Source: Desmodus rotundus (Eukaryota > Chordata > Mammalia > Chiroptera > Phyllostomidae). From it: a stretch of 64,000 bases of DNA. The stretch lies in assembly GCF_022682495.2 (NCBI RefSeq), contig NC_071391.1:127763896-127827895 (forward strand), given 5' to 3'. The notes beneath the pieces are model-generated. The model was given only the letters and a program-made list of their open reading frames with translations. It made no database searches and was not told the DNA's origin. A program made the position numbers and the translations under genes. The stretch's first letter is position 1, and each line of letters opens with the position of its first letter. Below, in pieces: positions 34,397 to 46,858 of this stretch.

Positions 34397-34735
34397 AAAA
34401 GAACAGGGTAGCATACCTGAAATAATACATCATGATCAAGTGGAGTTCATTTTTTTTTTTTTTTGATATTCTGCTGGGTTTGATTTGTGAATATTGGTTT
34501 AAGATATTTGCACGGACACTCTAGAGAAATGTTTGGTTTCTAATTGTCTTTCCTTATATCTTTGTTCCATTTTCATATCAAGGTTATGCTAGCTTTATAA
34601 TGTAATATTACCTCTCCTTGAACATTCTGAGTTTGTGTAAGTTTGTATTTCTTCCTTATATGTTTGTTGACATTAGTAATAAAGGTAAATTTCTTTTTTG
34701 ATTTGTAGTAACTTTCTCATTAGTAAGTTTCTCAT

Positions 34736-35708
34736 GTTCATTTAATGACTTTCTCCCTGTGACCTCTAATAGAAATTATCATCAGGATAATTCAGTTGTC
34801 AAATTAAATGTATGTAATTTTAAGACATCTACTGTCTTCAACTACTGTTTATCTTTCTATTGCCATTTAATTTTTCACATAATTTCTGAACCTTCCATGT
34901 GTAAATTTCCTCACTGTAAGAGCCTGTCTTCATGGCCTGGCCTTATTCACAATTCTTAGAACATCGCCATGGTGTTCTTAGCACTTAGTAAATTCTTACT
35001 CATTTGCTCTTCTATCAAAACTTACTGGGAAAATGTCCTTTATTTGTCTTTAATTAATGTTTCAAGTGTCAAGGGAGTCCCCTTAGTTCTAGTATTATTA
35101 CATTTGCTGATTATCAAATTTCTACTGTTTATTAAAATAAATTTTATCATATCTATTTCTCATTCCACAATAAAAATATGAAATATAATCAGTTTCTATA
35201 TGCATATACCATTTCTGTAAATCAGCCCTTTCATTCCTTCCTTATTGAATTACTTGTGGAAAATTATATTTGAAATAATTTTCAGAAAAATGATGGAATA
35301 TAAAAAATTAAAAATGGACCTTGAGTAAATAAAAATTACAGAATAGAAACATAAGATTTAAAAATTATTAACTCAAATATACTTAAATGACAATAAAAAA
35401 GAAAAATAAAAAGTATCCCCTACCTTCACTTGAAACAAGTAAGAGACGGTTACTTGGCCTAATACTGGACAATGAAATGCTAGAATATGTTGGCAGAAAT
35501 TTGATAAAAAGTCATTTTTATCATTATGGGATAGCTTTCAGGATGCACGTATCCCTAGCCTTATGAATATAAAGAAGAAAACATATTGGCCTCCCTCTTC
35601 ATCATAGCTACTATGAGACCATAATATAAAACAATCTTACATTGAAATGCCTGCTGTGGTTAGTGGAGGGAAGTAATAACTAGTGCCTGGACATTTGATG
35701 ATATTATT
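34736..35708. other. Unassigned AT-rich interval
   Basis: About 970 bp with no gene or repeat recognised. Confidence 0.4.
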
Positions 35709-35919
35709 TTTTTATTTTATTTTTTATTTTTATTTTAAAAGATTTTAATTATTTTTAGAGAGGGAAAGAGAGGGAAACATCAATGTGCATTTGCCTCTAG
35801 CATGCCTCCCACTGGGCACTTGGCCCACAACCCAGGCATGTGCCCTGACTGGGAATTGAACCAGCGACCCTTTGGTTTCCAGGTCGACACTCTGCCCACT
35901 GAACTATACCAGCCAGGGC
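35709..35919 (-). mobile_element. VES-type SINE, antisense
   Basis: Antisense VES: T-rich tail at 35709-35750, purine run 'gagagggaaagagagggaaa', 'caacccaggcatgtgccctg', 'gggaattgaaccagcgaccc' (B-box complement) and end 'ataccagccagggc'. Possible 8-bp TSD atattRtt on both sides. Confidence 0.92.
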
Positions 35920-36064
35920 AATATTGTTGAATTTCTCAAACAAGTAATCCTCAAAAGTATCCTGTCTTTGGACTTTATTATTTGCATTAATTATATTATT
36001 GTTCAAGCCAGGTCTTTCTTCCTTGCAGCTAAAAATATTCCTCGTGTTAAAATAATCCTGTGGG

Positions 36065-36090
36065 GTGTGTGTGTGTGTGTGTGTGTGTGT
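36065..36090. repeat. (GT)13 microsatellite
   Basis: Thirteen uninterrupted GT units. Confidence 0.98.
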
Positions 36091-36180
36091 AATTCGGTTT
36101 GGGGGGATTCACTTATTCACTTTTTGAATTGGCAACACTTAGGCAACAATAGGGTGAGAATCACCAGAAAATGCTCATGA

Positions 36181-38601
36181 ATAGATTTGAGAGAAATATG
36201 GAAGATCTTCAGGGACAGTAGAAACTGTGGTTTTAGTACCATATTTAGGAAGGAAGCCAGACTGAAAAAGATCAAGGAGAAAGCTGTCTCAGAGGAACTG
36301 GGTAGATAATATCAGACTCATTTCAATATGGATATGAGTTGCAGATTAATTACTTTGAGTAAAATCTTGAGAATGCTGTTTCCATGGTTTATAAAATTTC
36401 CTATGTGGCCAAAGCCAAAAGAAAAATATATTAATTACTAAGTGGATGTGGTATTATATCAATAATTGCCATTTACCTAAATAGAACATACATAGTTGAG
36501 CATAACTTAAGTCATCAATAATTGTTACTTGGTTCTTATTTTTATCTTTAATTTTTTCCTGAGTGCCATGTGGCTCTGAATGCTATAGAATTATGATGGG
36601 CAGTAAAACCAGACCTTAAAAAGTTTGACAGTAAGGAAAGCCTTTCCATTAAGCTTCTTAGAATAAATGTTTGGGAGGTAGGCAGAACAAAACATACACC
36701 CGTATAATATAATTGGCTTATTTAGTCAACCTCTAAAAGTGTTCACTATTTTCAAAAATAAAAGATATCTCTTATCTAGGCCTACTAAGATTTGAAGATA
36801 AGAATCTGGAATATAATCCACCTATTTCACCATCTATTGTATCTAGTCCGTGGCAGCTAATATGTTTTCTGTTTGCTATAACTGAATTTCTCATGTTATA
36901 TCCATGACCACACTTCCTCTGTTCCTCTATATAATGGCCTTTTCCTTTGTCTAATTTTCCTTAGTAATTATTTCAGTGATAAAATTTGCAAAAAACTTTA
37001 AGTAGCTCTTCCCATTGCTGCTTTTTCTTTAAGCTACCATAGTCCTTTTTTCCTGAAAAGATGAAAATCATGAAAATGGTTCTTTAAATTCACCTGGGTA
37101 TATAATTGGTGCATGATATATACCCATTTTTTGTTTGTTTTCCAGGAATGACATGACACACACAGACATCTAGTTTGTCAGAACTCGGGAAGTCTGGACA
37201 GTCCCCTTTCTGCCTCTGTCCCTTGTCTGCCCCTCCCCCGCCGCCTCACTTAGACTAGGCTAGCCCGTGCAGGCACAGAAAGCTCTTTGTTTCTGCTCTT
37301 GGTTTTACCTGGCATCTGCCACCCCTCTCTCTATGAGATTGAATGGAAATAATGGAGAAGAGAAAATGGTACAGTTCAGGCCATCTTACACCAAGTGTCC
37401 CGGTATTTATCACTCTCGGTAAAAGACAGCCCGCAAGCTTTTATATTCTGGATGTTTGAGATAAATGTTTTTGATAATTTTTAAAAATATCTGATTTATA
37501 AAAAAAATAATTATTCTTGAAATTTAAAATCAGTGGATGGGGTAATGACAGAACAACCCACCACCAAATCTAAAATTGGGTCAAAGCCGACAGCTTAATA
37601 TATAACAGAGCACAGTTGATATTTTCTGGGTCACGAAAAGAGAAAAACAGTGCAGAGAGAATTCATCAATGATTTAAAAATGTTTCACTGCAAATGTGCC
37701 TTCAAATCTATGCCAATTGTTCTTGGATCATCGGAGTCATTCTGTAGTTATTTTTCTAAAGAAAAAAAAAAGGATCTTGCTTGTTGAAACAGAATATTAG
37801 CAGATTCAATGAACTAGGGAGGATGTGGAACAGGTACCAGTGGTTAAATACTACAATTTGTGATTTGGGCTTTTGTATCATTATTCTGTCCCTCTGTTAT
37901 TTCACTGTTTCGGGCTCCATAGCTGTCAAACAAATGTAGCATGCCTCAGAGAGGACCTGTGACAGATTGATGGGGCACTGGGCTGGGATAAAGATACATG
38001 GACTCAGTTTCTCCAGCTCTCACACTGCTCTTAGCCTCCGTGACTGCCAGCTCCAAATGAAATTAATGAGCTCGAGATGCAGGGAGAGTTCATGGAAGTT
38101 CTTTGAGTGTTATGGCAGAAGACATAAAAACAAGTCAGTGTTGTAGTCTGTGATGTAGCGTTTGTAGAATACTTTTAAAGCAGACACCATGAACCTCAAA
38201 AATCATATGATATCTGCCTACAGTTTCAACATCTGTAAATTTGCTGAACCTTACACTTTCCATGGCTACTGCCCAACGGGAACCTCACCCAAGGACACTA
38301 GAAAGATTTCAGTGGCTGTGGTATAAAGAATTAATATACAAAGAAATTCCATAAAAGACTGCACTAGGCTCCACGGAGATCATAACACGGATAGAGATGT
38401 AGTGATTATTTTTCAGAAGTTCACGATTCTACCGCACAATGGATTGATACAAAACCTCAAAGGTCAAGGGTACCTCTCTGGTAAAATGACGCACTCTTGC
38501 CTAGTTGGAGTGTAGGCAGTGTCCACATTTTAACAAAAACTAAGAGGAACCATCAGCGTTCATGCATGACGACATTGATGATAGTGGTGCTTGTACTCTG
38601 A
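36181..38601. other. Non-repetitive interval, possible conserved elements
   Basis: About 2.4 kb without recognised repeats. 37170-37330 is unusually GC-rich for the window; 37500-37760 is AT-rich with ATTA/TAAT cores. No frame looks like an exon with splice context. Conserved non-coding function is possible but not shown. Confidence 0.3.
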
Positions 38602-38802
38602 ATGCATCAGGTGAAGTTCCAGACCCTTTAGTTTTATTGTCTTACTTGGCCCTCCTAACAGTGGCATGTAGGTATTAATTTTATCCCTTTATACAAATGG
38701 CAAAACTGAGGTACAGCAAAGTTAAATAGTTCGCCTATGATCACAGTGCTAGCAAGAGGTAGGGTAAGCATTTGAATGTTGCAGCCCAACTCCACACCTC
38801 TA
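38602..38802 (-). repeat. MIR SINE, antisense
   Basis: Clear antisense MIR: 'ttatccctttatacaaatgg', 'aaaactgaggtacagcaaag', 'gatcacagtgctagcaagag', 'gtaagcatttgaatgttgca'. Confidence 0.85.
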
Positions 38803-39884
38803 AGAGGATGCACTGCCTCAGACGTCCCCACTTCCCCACACACGCTCCAGTTCCCAGGCTGCGGTGAAATGGACAGACGAAACGCAAAATCCTGCTCACA
38901 GACTGCAGATCACAGAGGAAACCAAAGAGGTCTCTAAAGGGAATAACAAAGACATCTCCCACAGAACATGACAGCTAACAAGCCGGAACAGAGCTGTGAA
39001 GAATGAGAAGAATGAAGAAAAATGGCAGGAAATTATGCAGAGATGTGACCAGAAAGGGAAGACGGGGAGAGAGATAAGGGAGAAGGAAGGGAGGAAGATT
39101 ATCAGTTCAATTAGTTTCAGCTGTAATCAAAACAAATTTCAAGAAAACGGTGGCTTAAGCAAGATTTTCAATGTTTATTTCTTATGGTGGAAGAGTCTGT
39201 AGATAGAGGTTCAGGTTTTCCAGGGCTGCTAACAGTATAATCAGACTCAGGTTTAAGAAGTAATTAGAGATCCAAAATGACCATTCGAGTTACAGCCTTA
39301 TATCCATCTTTTAGGCATCAGGATAAGGGAAGGAAAAAAGAAAAAGAGCATTTTCCACTTCTTAAAACATACTTGACATGAGTTAAATACATTTCTAATT
39401 ACACCAAAGAGGCCAGAACATAACCTCAAGCCATACCTAACTCCAGAGGAAGCTGAAAAGTAACCTTTAATCCAAGCAGTCATGTGTCTGAAATTTGGCT
39501 TTTATTACTTAGGGGAAACGGGAGAATTAATACTAGGAGGCAGGTAGTTTCTGCATGGGAAAAAAGAAAAAAAAAAACAAATGTAGTAAATATAATCCAG
39601 GAAAATAACACAATGTGAAATAAAACAAAACCAGGACATGCAAGATTGTGCTCCACAAGTGCTCCATGGTACTGAACAAGTTAGTAAACCCATTATTCTA
39701 ATAAAATGAGAACTTCACTTCAGAATGAAGTTATGGAGGAAATTGGAGAGCTAAGAAAGCAAATGAAAAGTCAAACTCATAAAGACACTTAAAATATCAG
39801 GATAGATAGATCTGAAATAGCATTAATAACATAAAGATTTCAGACAATCACAAAGAATTCCAAGATAGATAACCCCCCCAAAAT
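38803..39884. other. Unassigned interval
   Basis: No gene. A/G-rich run at 38996-39090. The segment 39100-39240 may be a relative of the old repeat at 23912-24225. Confidence 0.35.
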
Positions 39885-40035
39885 TGAATGGATGTGATAA
39901 GATTACACGGTGACATATTGATGATTACTAGAATTATACTGCAAGGTATGCAAATATTGAATCACTCTATTATATACCTAAAACTAATATAACTAATATT
40001 TTATGCCAGCTATGCTTAAATAAAAAAAGAAATAA
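39885..40035 (+). repeat. Old L1 3' end, sense
   Basis: 'gtatgcaaatattgaatcac', 'tatatacctaaaactaatat' and 'cagctatgcttaaataaaaa' reproduce the well-known 3' UTR end of an old L1 group, with an A-rich tail. Confidence 0.65.
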
Positions 40036-40800
40036 ACAAACTAGAGAGAATATTATGGATATGAAAGAAAGCCAGTTAAAATCCAACATAAGGCTAGCTA
40101 TGTCTCTGGAGTAGAAAATCCAATGGATAGAAGAAAATAGTACTATATGAGACTTCCCTTCAAAATGAAACAGGTTGAGAATTTAATATTTAAGGGACAT
40201 GGTCTAATACAGAAAAAATGATATAAAATAATTAAAATTATTATATATCCACATTAAGCTATCATGAATGAATCAGGCTTCTAGGTGGAACATTAAAATT
40301 AAAAAAATCAAGGAGTAATTAAATTGTCTTTAGATGAATCCACCAAAGCATTCAGTGGCAAAATAAAATGGAGCACCATGTGTTCAGTTTATGGAAAATA
40401 AAGTGCAACCCATAAAAGGGTATACTCAGCAAAGGGGCTCAAATACAAAGTCAACAGAGGAACATTTTCAAACACAAGAGAACCCAGGGAATGCAGCACC
40501 CACGATTCCTTACTGAAAAATACCAGGAAAAAGAAATCCAACCCATTAAAAATGAAATAGAAATAAAAATTAGTTTTGGAATACTGGGTACCTGATAGTA
40601 ATCATTGATTCTATTTAAACATTGAATTAAAACTAAAAACTCAAGAGAACTATAGTTATAGAATAGAATCTAAATACTAAGCACTGATCATACAAAATTG
40701 ATAATGTAACTGATAAAACGTAGGAGGTAAAGCAAAATAAGAGTGTTAATTATACCATCAGAGCAAGAACTAGATTGACACCTCTAAACTGAAAACATAT
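40036..40800 (+). repeat. Possible ancient HAL1-like fragment
   Basis: Sense A-rich sequence resembling the old HAL1 ORF1/3' region: 'cattcagtggcaaaataaaa', 'gaggaacattttcaaacaca', 'gaacccagggaatgcagcac'. Too diverged to be sure. It does not closely match the young HAL1 copies here. Confidence 0.35.
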
Positions 40801-41164
40801 TTAAAAAAAGACTTCATCTTTATAATAATTTTCACAATCTTTTAAATAGTTTATGGTACTTTGAAAAATAGTAACTATCATGGGAAAGAAAATTTATCCG
40901 TGTTTAACAATTTGTTCAGTTTCACTTCACTTTCTTCTTATTTTCTTAAAACAAAATAGAATTTAATAATTTTCATCAGAAATGGCACTGTAGTTACTAA
41001 ATGCATGTATTTTTATTTGTGAGGGCAGTTACCCAGAAAACCAATTATTTAATTTTTTATGTGTGGTGGGATTTGGGATTATGGTTTCTTTCTTTTTGAT
41101 ACTTTAAGTGTTGCTTGAATTTTTATTATTTTATGAAATGGTTAAATAAGAGAGTAAGTCATTA

Positions 41165-42330
41165 TTTTTTTAAAGGAAATAGAATGGTCAGTGAATGCCT
41201 CCCTGATGAGATGCCATTTAAGAAAGTAGCTGAAAAAAAGTGAGGAAGCAAAAGCAAAGAAGCCAAGGGAAATATATCTTTGACATCTCTGAGGGAATTT
41301 AGAAAGTACAGTACAGTTGATTGAGCAAGGTACAGAGCAGTAGAAAGTGAGATTATGTGGTGTTTTGTAGATACTTATAAGTCCTTTGGCTTTTATTCTG
41401 AGTGAGATCGAAATCAACTAGAGAAATCTTAAGATAGAACTTGCATGATCTGGCTTACATTTTACAAGTTTCCTTAGATTTCTTTGTAAAGGATACGCTG
41501 TATATTGTACGACAAGACTGGTAGGAATGAGGCAAAAGAGGCTATTGCAATAATCTAGGTGAGAGGTGCTGTGGCTTGAACCACAAGGGTAAAATTGGAG
41601 AAACAAATGGTTAGATTCTGGACCTATTTTTAAGGGAAATCTGGTATGAAGTGTCAATGGATTGAATCTTAAATGTAAGAACATAGATAAAATAACAACA
41701 GCAAAAAATGTGGCTAAAGTAAATAGAAGAGTGCTAGTAAGCAATTTAGTGGGATAAAGAAACCTGGAAAAGGAACAAGTTTGAGAGTTGAACATTGTCA
41801 ATTCAATTGTAGAACTTAAAAGTTTGAAATTTCACTTTGATATAGTCTGGGTAGGTGCTTAATAGCTACTTAAATATAGGAGGATACAATTTATGTTAGA
41901 GTTCTGGAACTAAGCTCTTCATTTGCAAACCATCAATATAGGAATGGCACTTAAAGTCATGGAATGGAATGAAACAAGCAAGAGAAGGTCAACAGAGAAA
42001 AATAGAGATTCTCGAAGCTGCCCAGGTGTAGTCTGGAGAGTGTAGCATTAGCAAAACAGACTAAGGTAGAGCCCCTAATGAGGTGTTAGAAGAATCTAGA
42101 GAATGGTTTCCTGGATGTCAAATGCTCAAAGGATTTTAGGAGGGAAAGAGTAAGCAACTGTGTGAAATGATGCAGAGAGGTACAGGAATGTAAGGGCTGG
42201 CGACTGGACATTGGATACAGAGTGTCCAATCAAAGTCATCTCCAACTTGGAGATGATGGATGACTTTGACAAGAGCTGCTTTGATAGAATGGAAATACAG
42301 CCTGATTGGAAGGGTATGCAAAAGAGTCAA
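41165..42330 (-). mobile_element. L2 LINE relic, antisense
   Basis: Antisense L2 of about 1.17 kb covering RT to 3' UTR. On the minus strand the frame 42136-42330 contains an AALVKVIHHLQ segment matching the L2 RT block before the palm aspartate, and 41418-41801 contains HLDYCNSL, the L2 'LDYCNSLL' motif. The plus-strand text 'ctttggcttttattctgagt' and 'gaggctattgcaataatcta' is characteristic of reversed L2. Same family as 14520-16925. Confidence 0.75.
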
Positions 42331-42379
42331 AGAAGAATTAAATTATGAAATATATGTATATTTAATAGGTCTTTGAACA

Positions 42380-42960
42380 GTTTTTCCTGTGTTTGTTGTA
42401 TGTGTTCTTTGGAGAAATGTATATGTAGTCCTTTGCCCATGTTTTAATTGGGTTGTTTGCTTGTTTGTTGCAAAGTTAAAAGAGTGCTTTTTATATTCTG
42501 GATACTAATCTGAATAATTATTCAATACATGATTTGCAAATTTAAAAAATATTTTTAGGTTATCTTTTATTTTTTATTAAAATCCTTTGATAGATTTTTT
42601 ATTTTTAAGTTTACATGGTTTTTATCTTATTTTACTTAATATTTTTAAATTGTATTTTCCCATTATCATTTATTCCCCCTATACCCTCTTCTACCTCAAC
42701 CAGGCCCCTCCCTGTAGAATTATCATAATGTTGAAAAATGTTTTTAATTTCAGTAGTGTACAATTTATCCATTTTTTTCTTTTGTTGCTCATGCTTTTGG
42801 TGTCAATCTATGAATCAATTGTCAAATGCAAGATCATAGATATTTAGCCCTATGTCTTCTTTTGAGAATTTTATGGTTCTAGCTGTTATATTTAGGTTGT
42901 TATTTATTCTAGGTTAATTTTTGTATATGGTGTGAGGCATGGGTCCAGCCTGTATTATTT
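42380..42960 (-). repeat. Old L1 ORF2 fragment, antisense
   Basis: Antisense ORF2 C-terminal text: 'ttctttggagaaatgt', 'cctttgcccatgttttaatt', then 'tggtgtgaggcatgggtcca'. A CT-rich segment at 42640-42730 interrupts it and may be a small separate L1 3' UTR insertion. Confidence 0.6.
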
Positions 42961-43500
42961 TTTCAAGAGCGGATTGCTCTGGCCTCGTGCTGAGGCTGGA
43001 GTTGTGTTGTTACTCCGCCGTGTGGACTGTTGGAAGAAATTTGGGGTCTGATGAACCCAACTTTGATGAACCCACTGCTTTTCATTCCTTCCTCCTTTCT
43101 ACTTCCAGAAGTGTTTAAAATAAACATCCTCTGAGCATTTTGGGGTCTTTAGCACAATTTATGCTGTCTCTTGATTTGCCTCACTGCCAGTCTGGATCTT
43201 AGCTATTTTCTTCTGCTAAGTCCATTGCCACTTGTCTTCTGCTCTACCATTTTCAAAAAGATTTTGCTATCATCACCTTTTTTATTGTTTTTGTTCTTTT
43301 GGTTTACTATCCTTTCTAGTGGACTTTTAATTCTTTTACTGCCTTTCCTAGTGGAGTTTTTAGAAAGAAAGGAGATTAAGAGTTACTGAATCCATTATCA
43401 TTTACTTGAAGATTCTCCACTTGCAGTACTATTATAATCTACCTTTTTCACCATTAGTTCTCTTAGATGTGTGAAGAAAATAATAAAAATTATTTTTTCT
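42961..43500. other. Unassigned, possible LTR-like 3' part
   Basis: Contains a CpG-bearing stretch (43008-43022) and AATAAACATCCTCTGAGCATT near 43118, which resembles the polyadenylation/R region of an LTR in plus orientation. No boundaries seen. Confidence 0.25.
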
Positions 43501-44268
43501 TTTTTTCATTTTATTGTTTTATTGTTGTTCAGTTACAGTTGTCTCACCTTTTTCCCTATTGCTCCCCCCCACCCCCTCTCCCCCAACTCCCACAGTCAAT
43601 CTCCCCCATTGTCCATGCCCATGAGTCCTCTATTCATGTTCCTTTATTTGCCCCTTCCCCTTCTTTGCCCCCTTATCCCCCTCCCCCATCCCCTCTGGTC
43701 GCTGTCTGTTTGTTCTTTATTTCCAGTTCTCTGGTTCTATTTTGCTCACTTGTTTGTTTTGTTGATTAGGTTCGATACACACACACAAAAATGCTCAACA
43801 TCACTAGCCATTAGAGGGATGCAAATTAAAACCACAATGAGATACTAGTTCACACTGGTTAGACTGGCCATCATTAATAATTCAACAAGTGCTGATGAGG
43901 TTGTGGAGAAAAGGGAACCCTAGTGCCCTGTTGGTGGGAATGCAGGCTGGTGCAACCTATGGAATTTCCTCAAAAAAAAATAAAGATTGAACTGCCTTTC
44001 AACCCAGTGATCCCATTGCTGGGACTATACGCTAAGAATCCCAAATCCCAAATTCAAAAGAACCTATGCACCCCAATGTTCATAGCAGCATTATTTACAA
44101 TAGCCAAGTGCTGGAAGCAACCTAAGTGCCCATCAGCAAAAGAGTGGATCAAAAAAGAATAGGAATACTACAGTGGAATACTATGCAGCAGAAAGAAAGA
44201 AAGAAAGACCTCCTACCTTTCTTGACAGCATGGATGGAACTGGAGAGCATTATACTAAGTGAAATACT
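43501..44268 (-). mobile_element. 5'-inverted (twin-primed) L1
   Basis: The left part (43501-43778) is antisense L1 3' UTR ending in the ORF2/3' UTR junction text 'tgttttgttgattaggttcg'. The right part (about 43788-44268) is sense ORF2 C-terminus, with the Cys-rich region near 43890-43935 and 'ggatggaactggagagcatt' at the end. The sense part stops about 45 bases short of where the antisense part begins in L1 coordinates, so only a small piece was lost at the joint. A CA-rich run (43779-43790) sits at the junction. A clear TSD was not found. Confidence 0.8.
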
Positions 44269-45270
44269 TTGTATTCTTGAATTAAAGTTTCAAATGTGAA
44301 CCACATTATCTGTCCCTTTGGAAACAGTATTGGCGTTATGAGCTGGAACTGAAGAATGATTCTGAAGAGTATCCACAACCTTGAGGCAGAGTTGCAAGAT
44401 TTTCCTTCAGTGAAAGCCCTCATAAGGTGTTTTTATTTTTCCTTTTTCCGTTAGTTCGGGCAGTGCATTGCATTTTGTTTACATGAGAGAGACCCTTCCT
44501 AACAGATGTCGTACAGAACATCCTGCCACCACCAAATAGAGAACAACAAAGTGGCAAAACCCCACTGGAAGTTAAATGAGTTTCTTTACTTCTGAGCTTT
44601 TGTGATACTGCTTGAAACGGGGTGGGAGGATTTACATTGCTTTGACAGTACCCCTAGAACCTGGAAACAGTTTTGCAAAGGAAAGGTCACTATATAGATA
44701 GTTATGCTTTTAATAATGGTAACGCCAGATCCTGCATCAAATAAAATTACAAAATTATTGTTGTTTTCACTGTTATAAACATATAATGTGTATATATATA
44801 TGTATATATACACACACACACATTATGTGTAATTTCACTAAAATATATGTGGAAGAAATACTTAAAGATTTACATAATATGACAGAAAGCATGTCCCTTG
44901 GGTGATCATGTCCCTTGGGTGATCTTTTTCATTCTTCTATTTTCTACATCCCTCCAAATGTTCTACAATTAATATATATTATGTGAATGTGTTTGTGTGT
45001 ATATGTTAAGTCAAAGCTTCAAAAAGATTTCCCATTGCTTGCCACATAAGAAAATGTATTACTGACTGTTAACAGGTTCATAATAATTTTTACTGTGATG
45101 AAACACAGAAATTGGCAATAATTCAACTAAAACATATGAAGTATATATTATGTATAAGGCACTGTGGTATGAACTGCGGCAGATAAAGAGAAAAATAAGA
45201 CCTGCTTCTTGCCCTCAAGAAACTATTTCGCCACTCATTTACTATATATAGTAATCAAAGTAATAAAAGA
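44269..45270. other. Unassigned interval with short tandem features
   Basis: No gene. Contains a TA/CA microsatellite at 44787-44822 and an exact 17-bp tandem duplication, atgtcccttgggtgatc, at 44891-44907 and 44908-44924. Confidence 0.5.
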
Positions 45271-45450
45271 GAGGTTCTACGAACTACAGCCCTGTTTTGA
45301 AAATTGCCAGTGCATGGAATCACCTGGGGAAATTATTAAAGATGCAGGTTTCTTCTCACTTTACCAGTGGCCCTATGACTATAAATTTGTAATACATTTC
45401 AGTAAGCACCTTCAGGTGGTTCTTGTATGTGATCCTTCAAAGAACACTGA
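45271..45450 (+). repeat. MER5-like hAT DNA transposon relic
   Basis: Follows MER5A order: 'gaggttctacgaac' start, 'gcatggaatcacctgggga', 'ttattaaagatgcaggttt', a 'catttcagtaagcacc' segment, and 'caaagaacactg' end, the complement of the start. These are non-autonomous Charlie-type elements. Confidence 0.65.
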
Positions 45451-45729
45451 AAGAAATGATCATGAAATGAGCAGTGATTCAGGAGATACACACCCATTTG
45501 TATGTCTCTTTGTTTCTGACTATTCCTAGGAATGTATTTGGGCAATTTGTGCAACGCTTCATCTCCAAATTCCTTATGTAAATTGAAGCAATCATAATCA
45601 CCTACATTATAGGGCCCTAATGAGTAATGCAAATACTATTCCTAAGTTATCCAGCCAACTGTAAGGTATACAGTTGATACTCTCAGGTACGTGTCAATAG
45701 TACAGCAATTTTCATCAACCTTGAACAAA

Positions 45730-46570
45730 TGCTAGTGAGGAGAGAGGGAAGAAATGCCCAATCTAGTGAAGCTGGGGAGGCATTCAAAATCCTCATTCAG
45801 AAAGGGAATTTAGATTGAGTCTTGAATGTTAAGCCAAATTTTGATAAACTGAGATAAGGGGAAAATATATGCTAGTCTGTAAGTCATGGTGGTGAGAAGT
45901 TTAAGCGTGTTTGGGGAGCTCTGAGCTGTAGACGGGACTGGAACAGAGAAAGCTTTGGTTGTCATAAAAGACAAATGTGGAGACAGGCCTTGTGGGAAGA
46001 TTATAAAGCATCTTGAAAATCTACCTAATGAGCTTTTAAAGCACTCTTAAAGAGTAATAAGTGGAACATAATTTGAGCAAGGGAGTAATTAAGGCAGATA
46101 GATTTCAACATGATGATTTGCTGCTCATGTAGACAATATGTTGAAGAGACAAGAGTCGAGGTAGGGAGACCAGTTCACAGGCCGTGGTAGGAATTCAGAG
46201 AAGCAGTTATGAGTGTTTGAACTCAGACAGTAAAGAGGAAATTGACAAAGTAGACACCTATGCAGGGCATATCTGAAAACGATAGTTAGACACAGATGAG
46301 CTGTGGAAATAGAAGAATAAGCAATTTAGCTTGGACAAGAGGTTTTGTGGTTAGATGACAATTGTGATATTGTTTCAAAAACCCAGAGCAGAAAAAAAGT
46401 ACTAAGAAAAAACATGAGGACTTCAGTTTGGGGTATGTAATGTGGAGGTGCTCACAGAGTAATCAGACAATATACAACAGGAATTCAGCAATGTAGGCGT
46501 GAGGTTACAACTGGTGAATGGAAGAGGAAAACTGAGTCAAAGGTTACTCTCATGATGGCAAGAATTGGAA
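45730..46570 (-). mobile_element. L2 LINE relic, antisense
   Basis: Antisense L2 3' half: 'gattgagtcttgaatgttaa', 'gttgaagagacaagagtcga', 'ggtagggagaccagttcaca', 'gtcaaaggttactctcatga' occur in the order of reversed L2. No frame survives. Confidence 0.65.
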
Positions 46571-46628
46571 GATACAGGAGTGAACATTTTTTTTTTTCTA
46601 AACAGCATCAAAATAATGCCAAAGAGTT

Positions 46629-46858
46629 AACAGTGCTGTGTGCCAGACCTAGTTCTAAGCACAAGTCATGATTTAAATCATTTATATTTCTACAGCCCAG
46701 AGAGGAAGGCATGCTTATTGTCACCATTTTATAAAAGGTGGCTCAGAGAGACTTAGTAATTGTTGGAGGTCATAATTCTATGCATGTGGTAGTCCGAATT
46801 TGCACCCAGGCAAACTGGCTCCAAACTGTGTTCTTAACTTTGACACTCTGCTGTTCTC
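46629..46858 (-). repeat. MIR SINE, antisense, full length
   Basis: Clear antisense MIR: 'tgtgtgccagacctagttct', 'attgtcaccattttataaaa', 'gtggctcagagagacttagt', 'gaatttgcacccaggcaaac'. Confidence 0.9.

Larger units (their letters stand above)
31150..34735 (-). mobile_element. Old L1 (antisense) carrying nested insertions
   Basis: A diverged L1 runs antisense from 3' UTR sequence (31150-31500) through the ORF2 C-terminal, thumb and RT regions: 'ccagcaccatttgttgga' near 32160, 'cttgattaatgtagctttat' near 32297, 'tgccttgttcgtgat' near 33937. It is interrupted at 32911-33913 by a HAL1 element and at 34197-34396 by a VES SINE. After removing these, flanking L1 text joins in order, which proves nesting. 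No ORF survives. ORF1 is not included in the fragment. Confidence 0.8.

Noticed and set aside
36065..36090. Z-DNA regulatory element
   Set aside because: A (GT)13 run is an ordinary microsatellite; nothing nearby suggests regulation.
43467..43848. Overlapping Pro/Ser-rich frames
   Set aside because: They lie on the antisense C-rich L1 3' UTR and run across the inversion joint.
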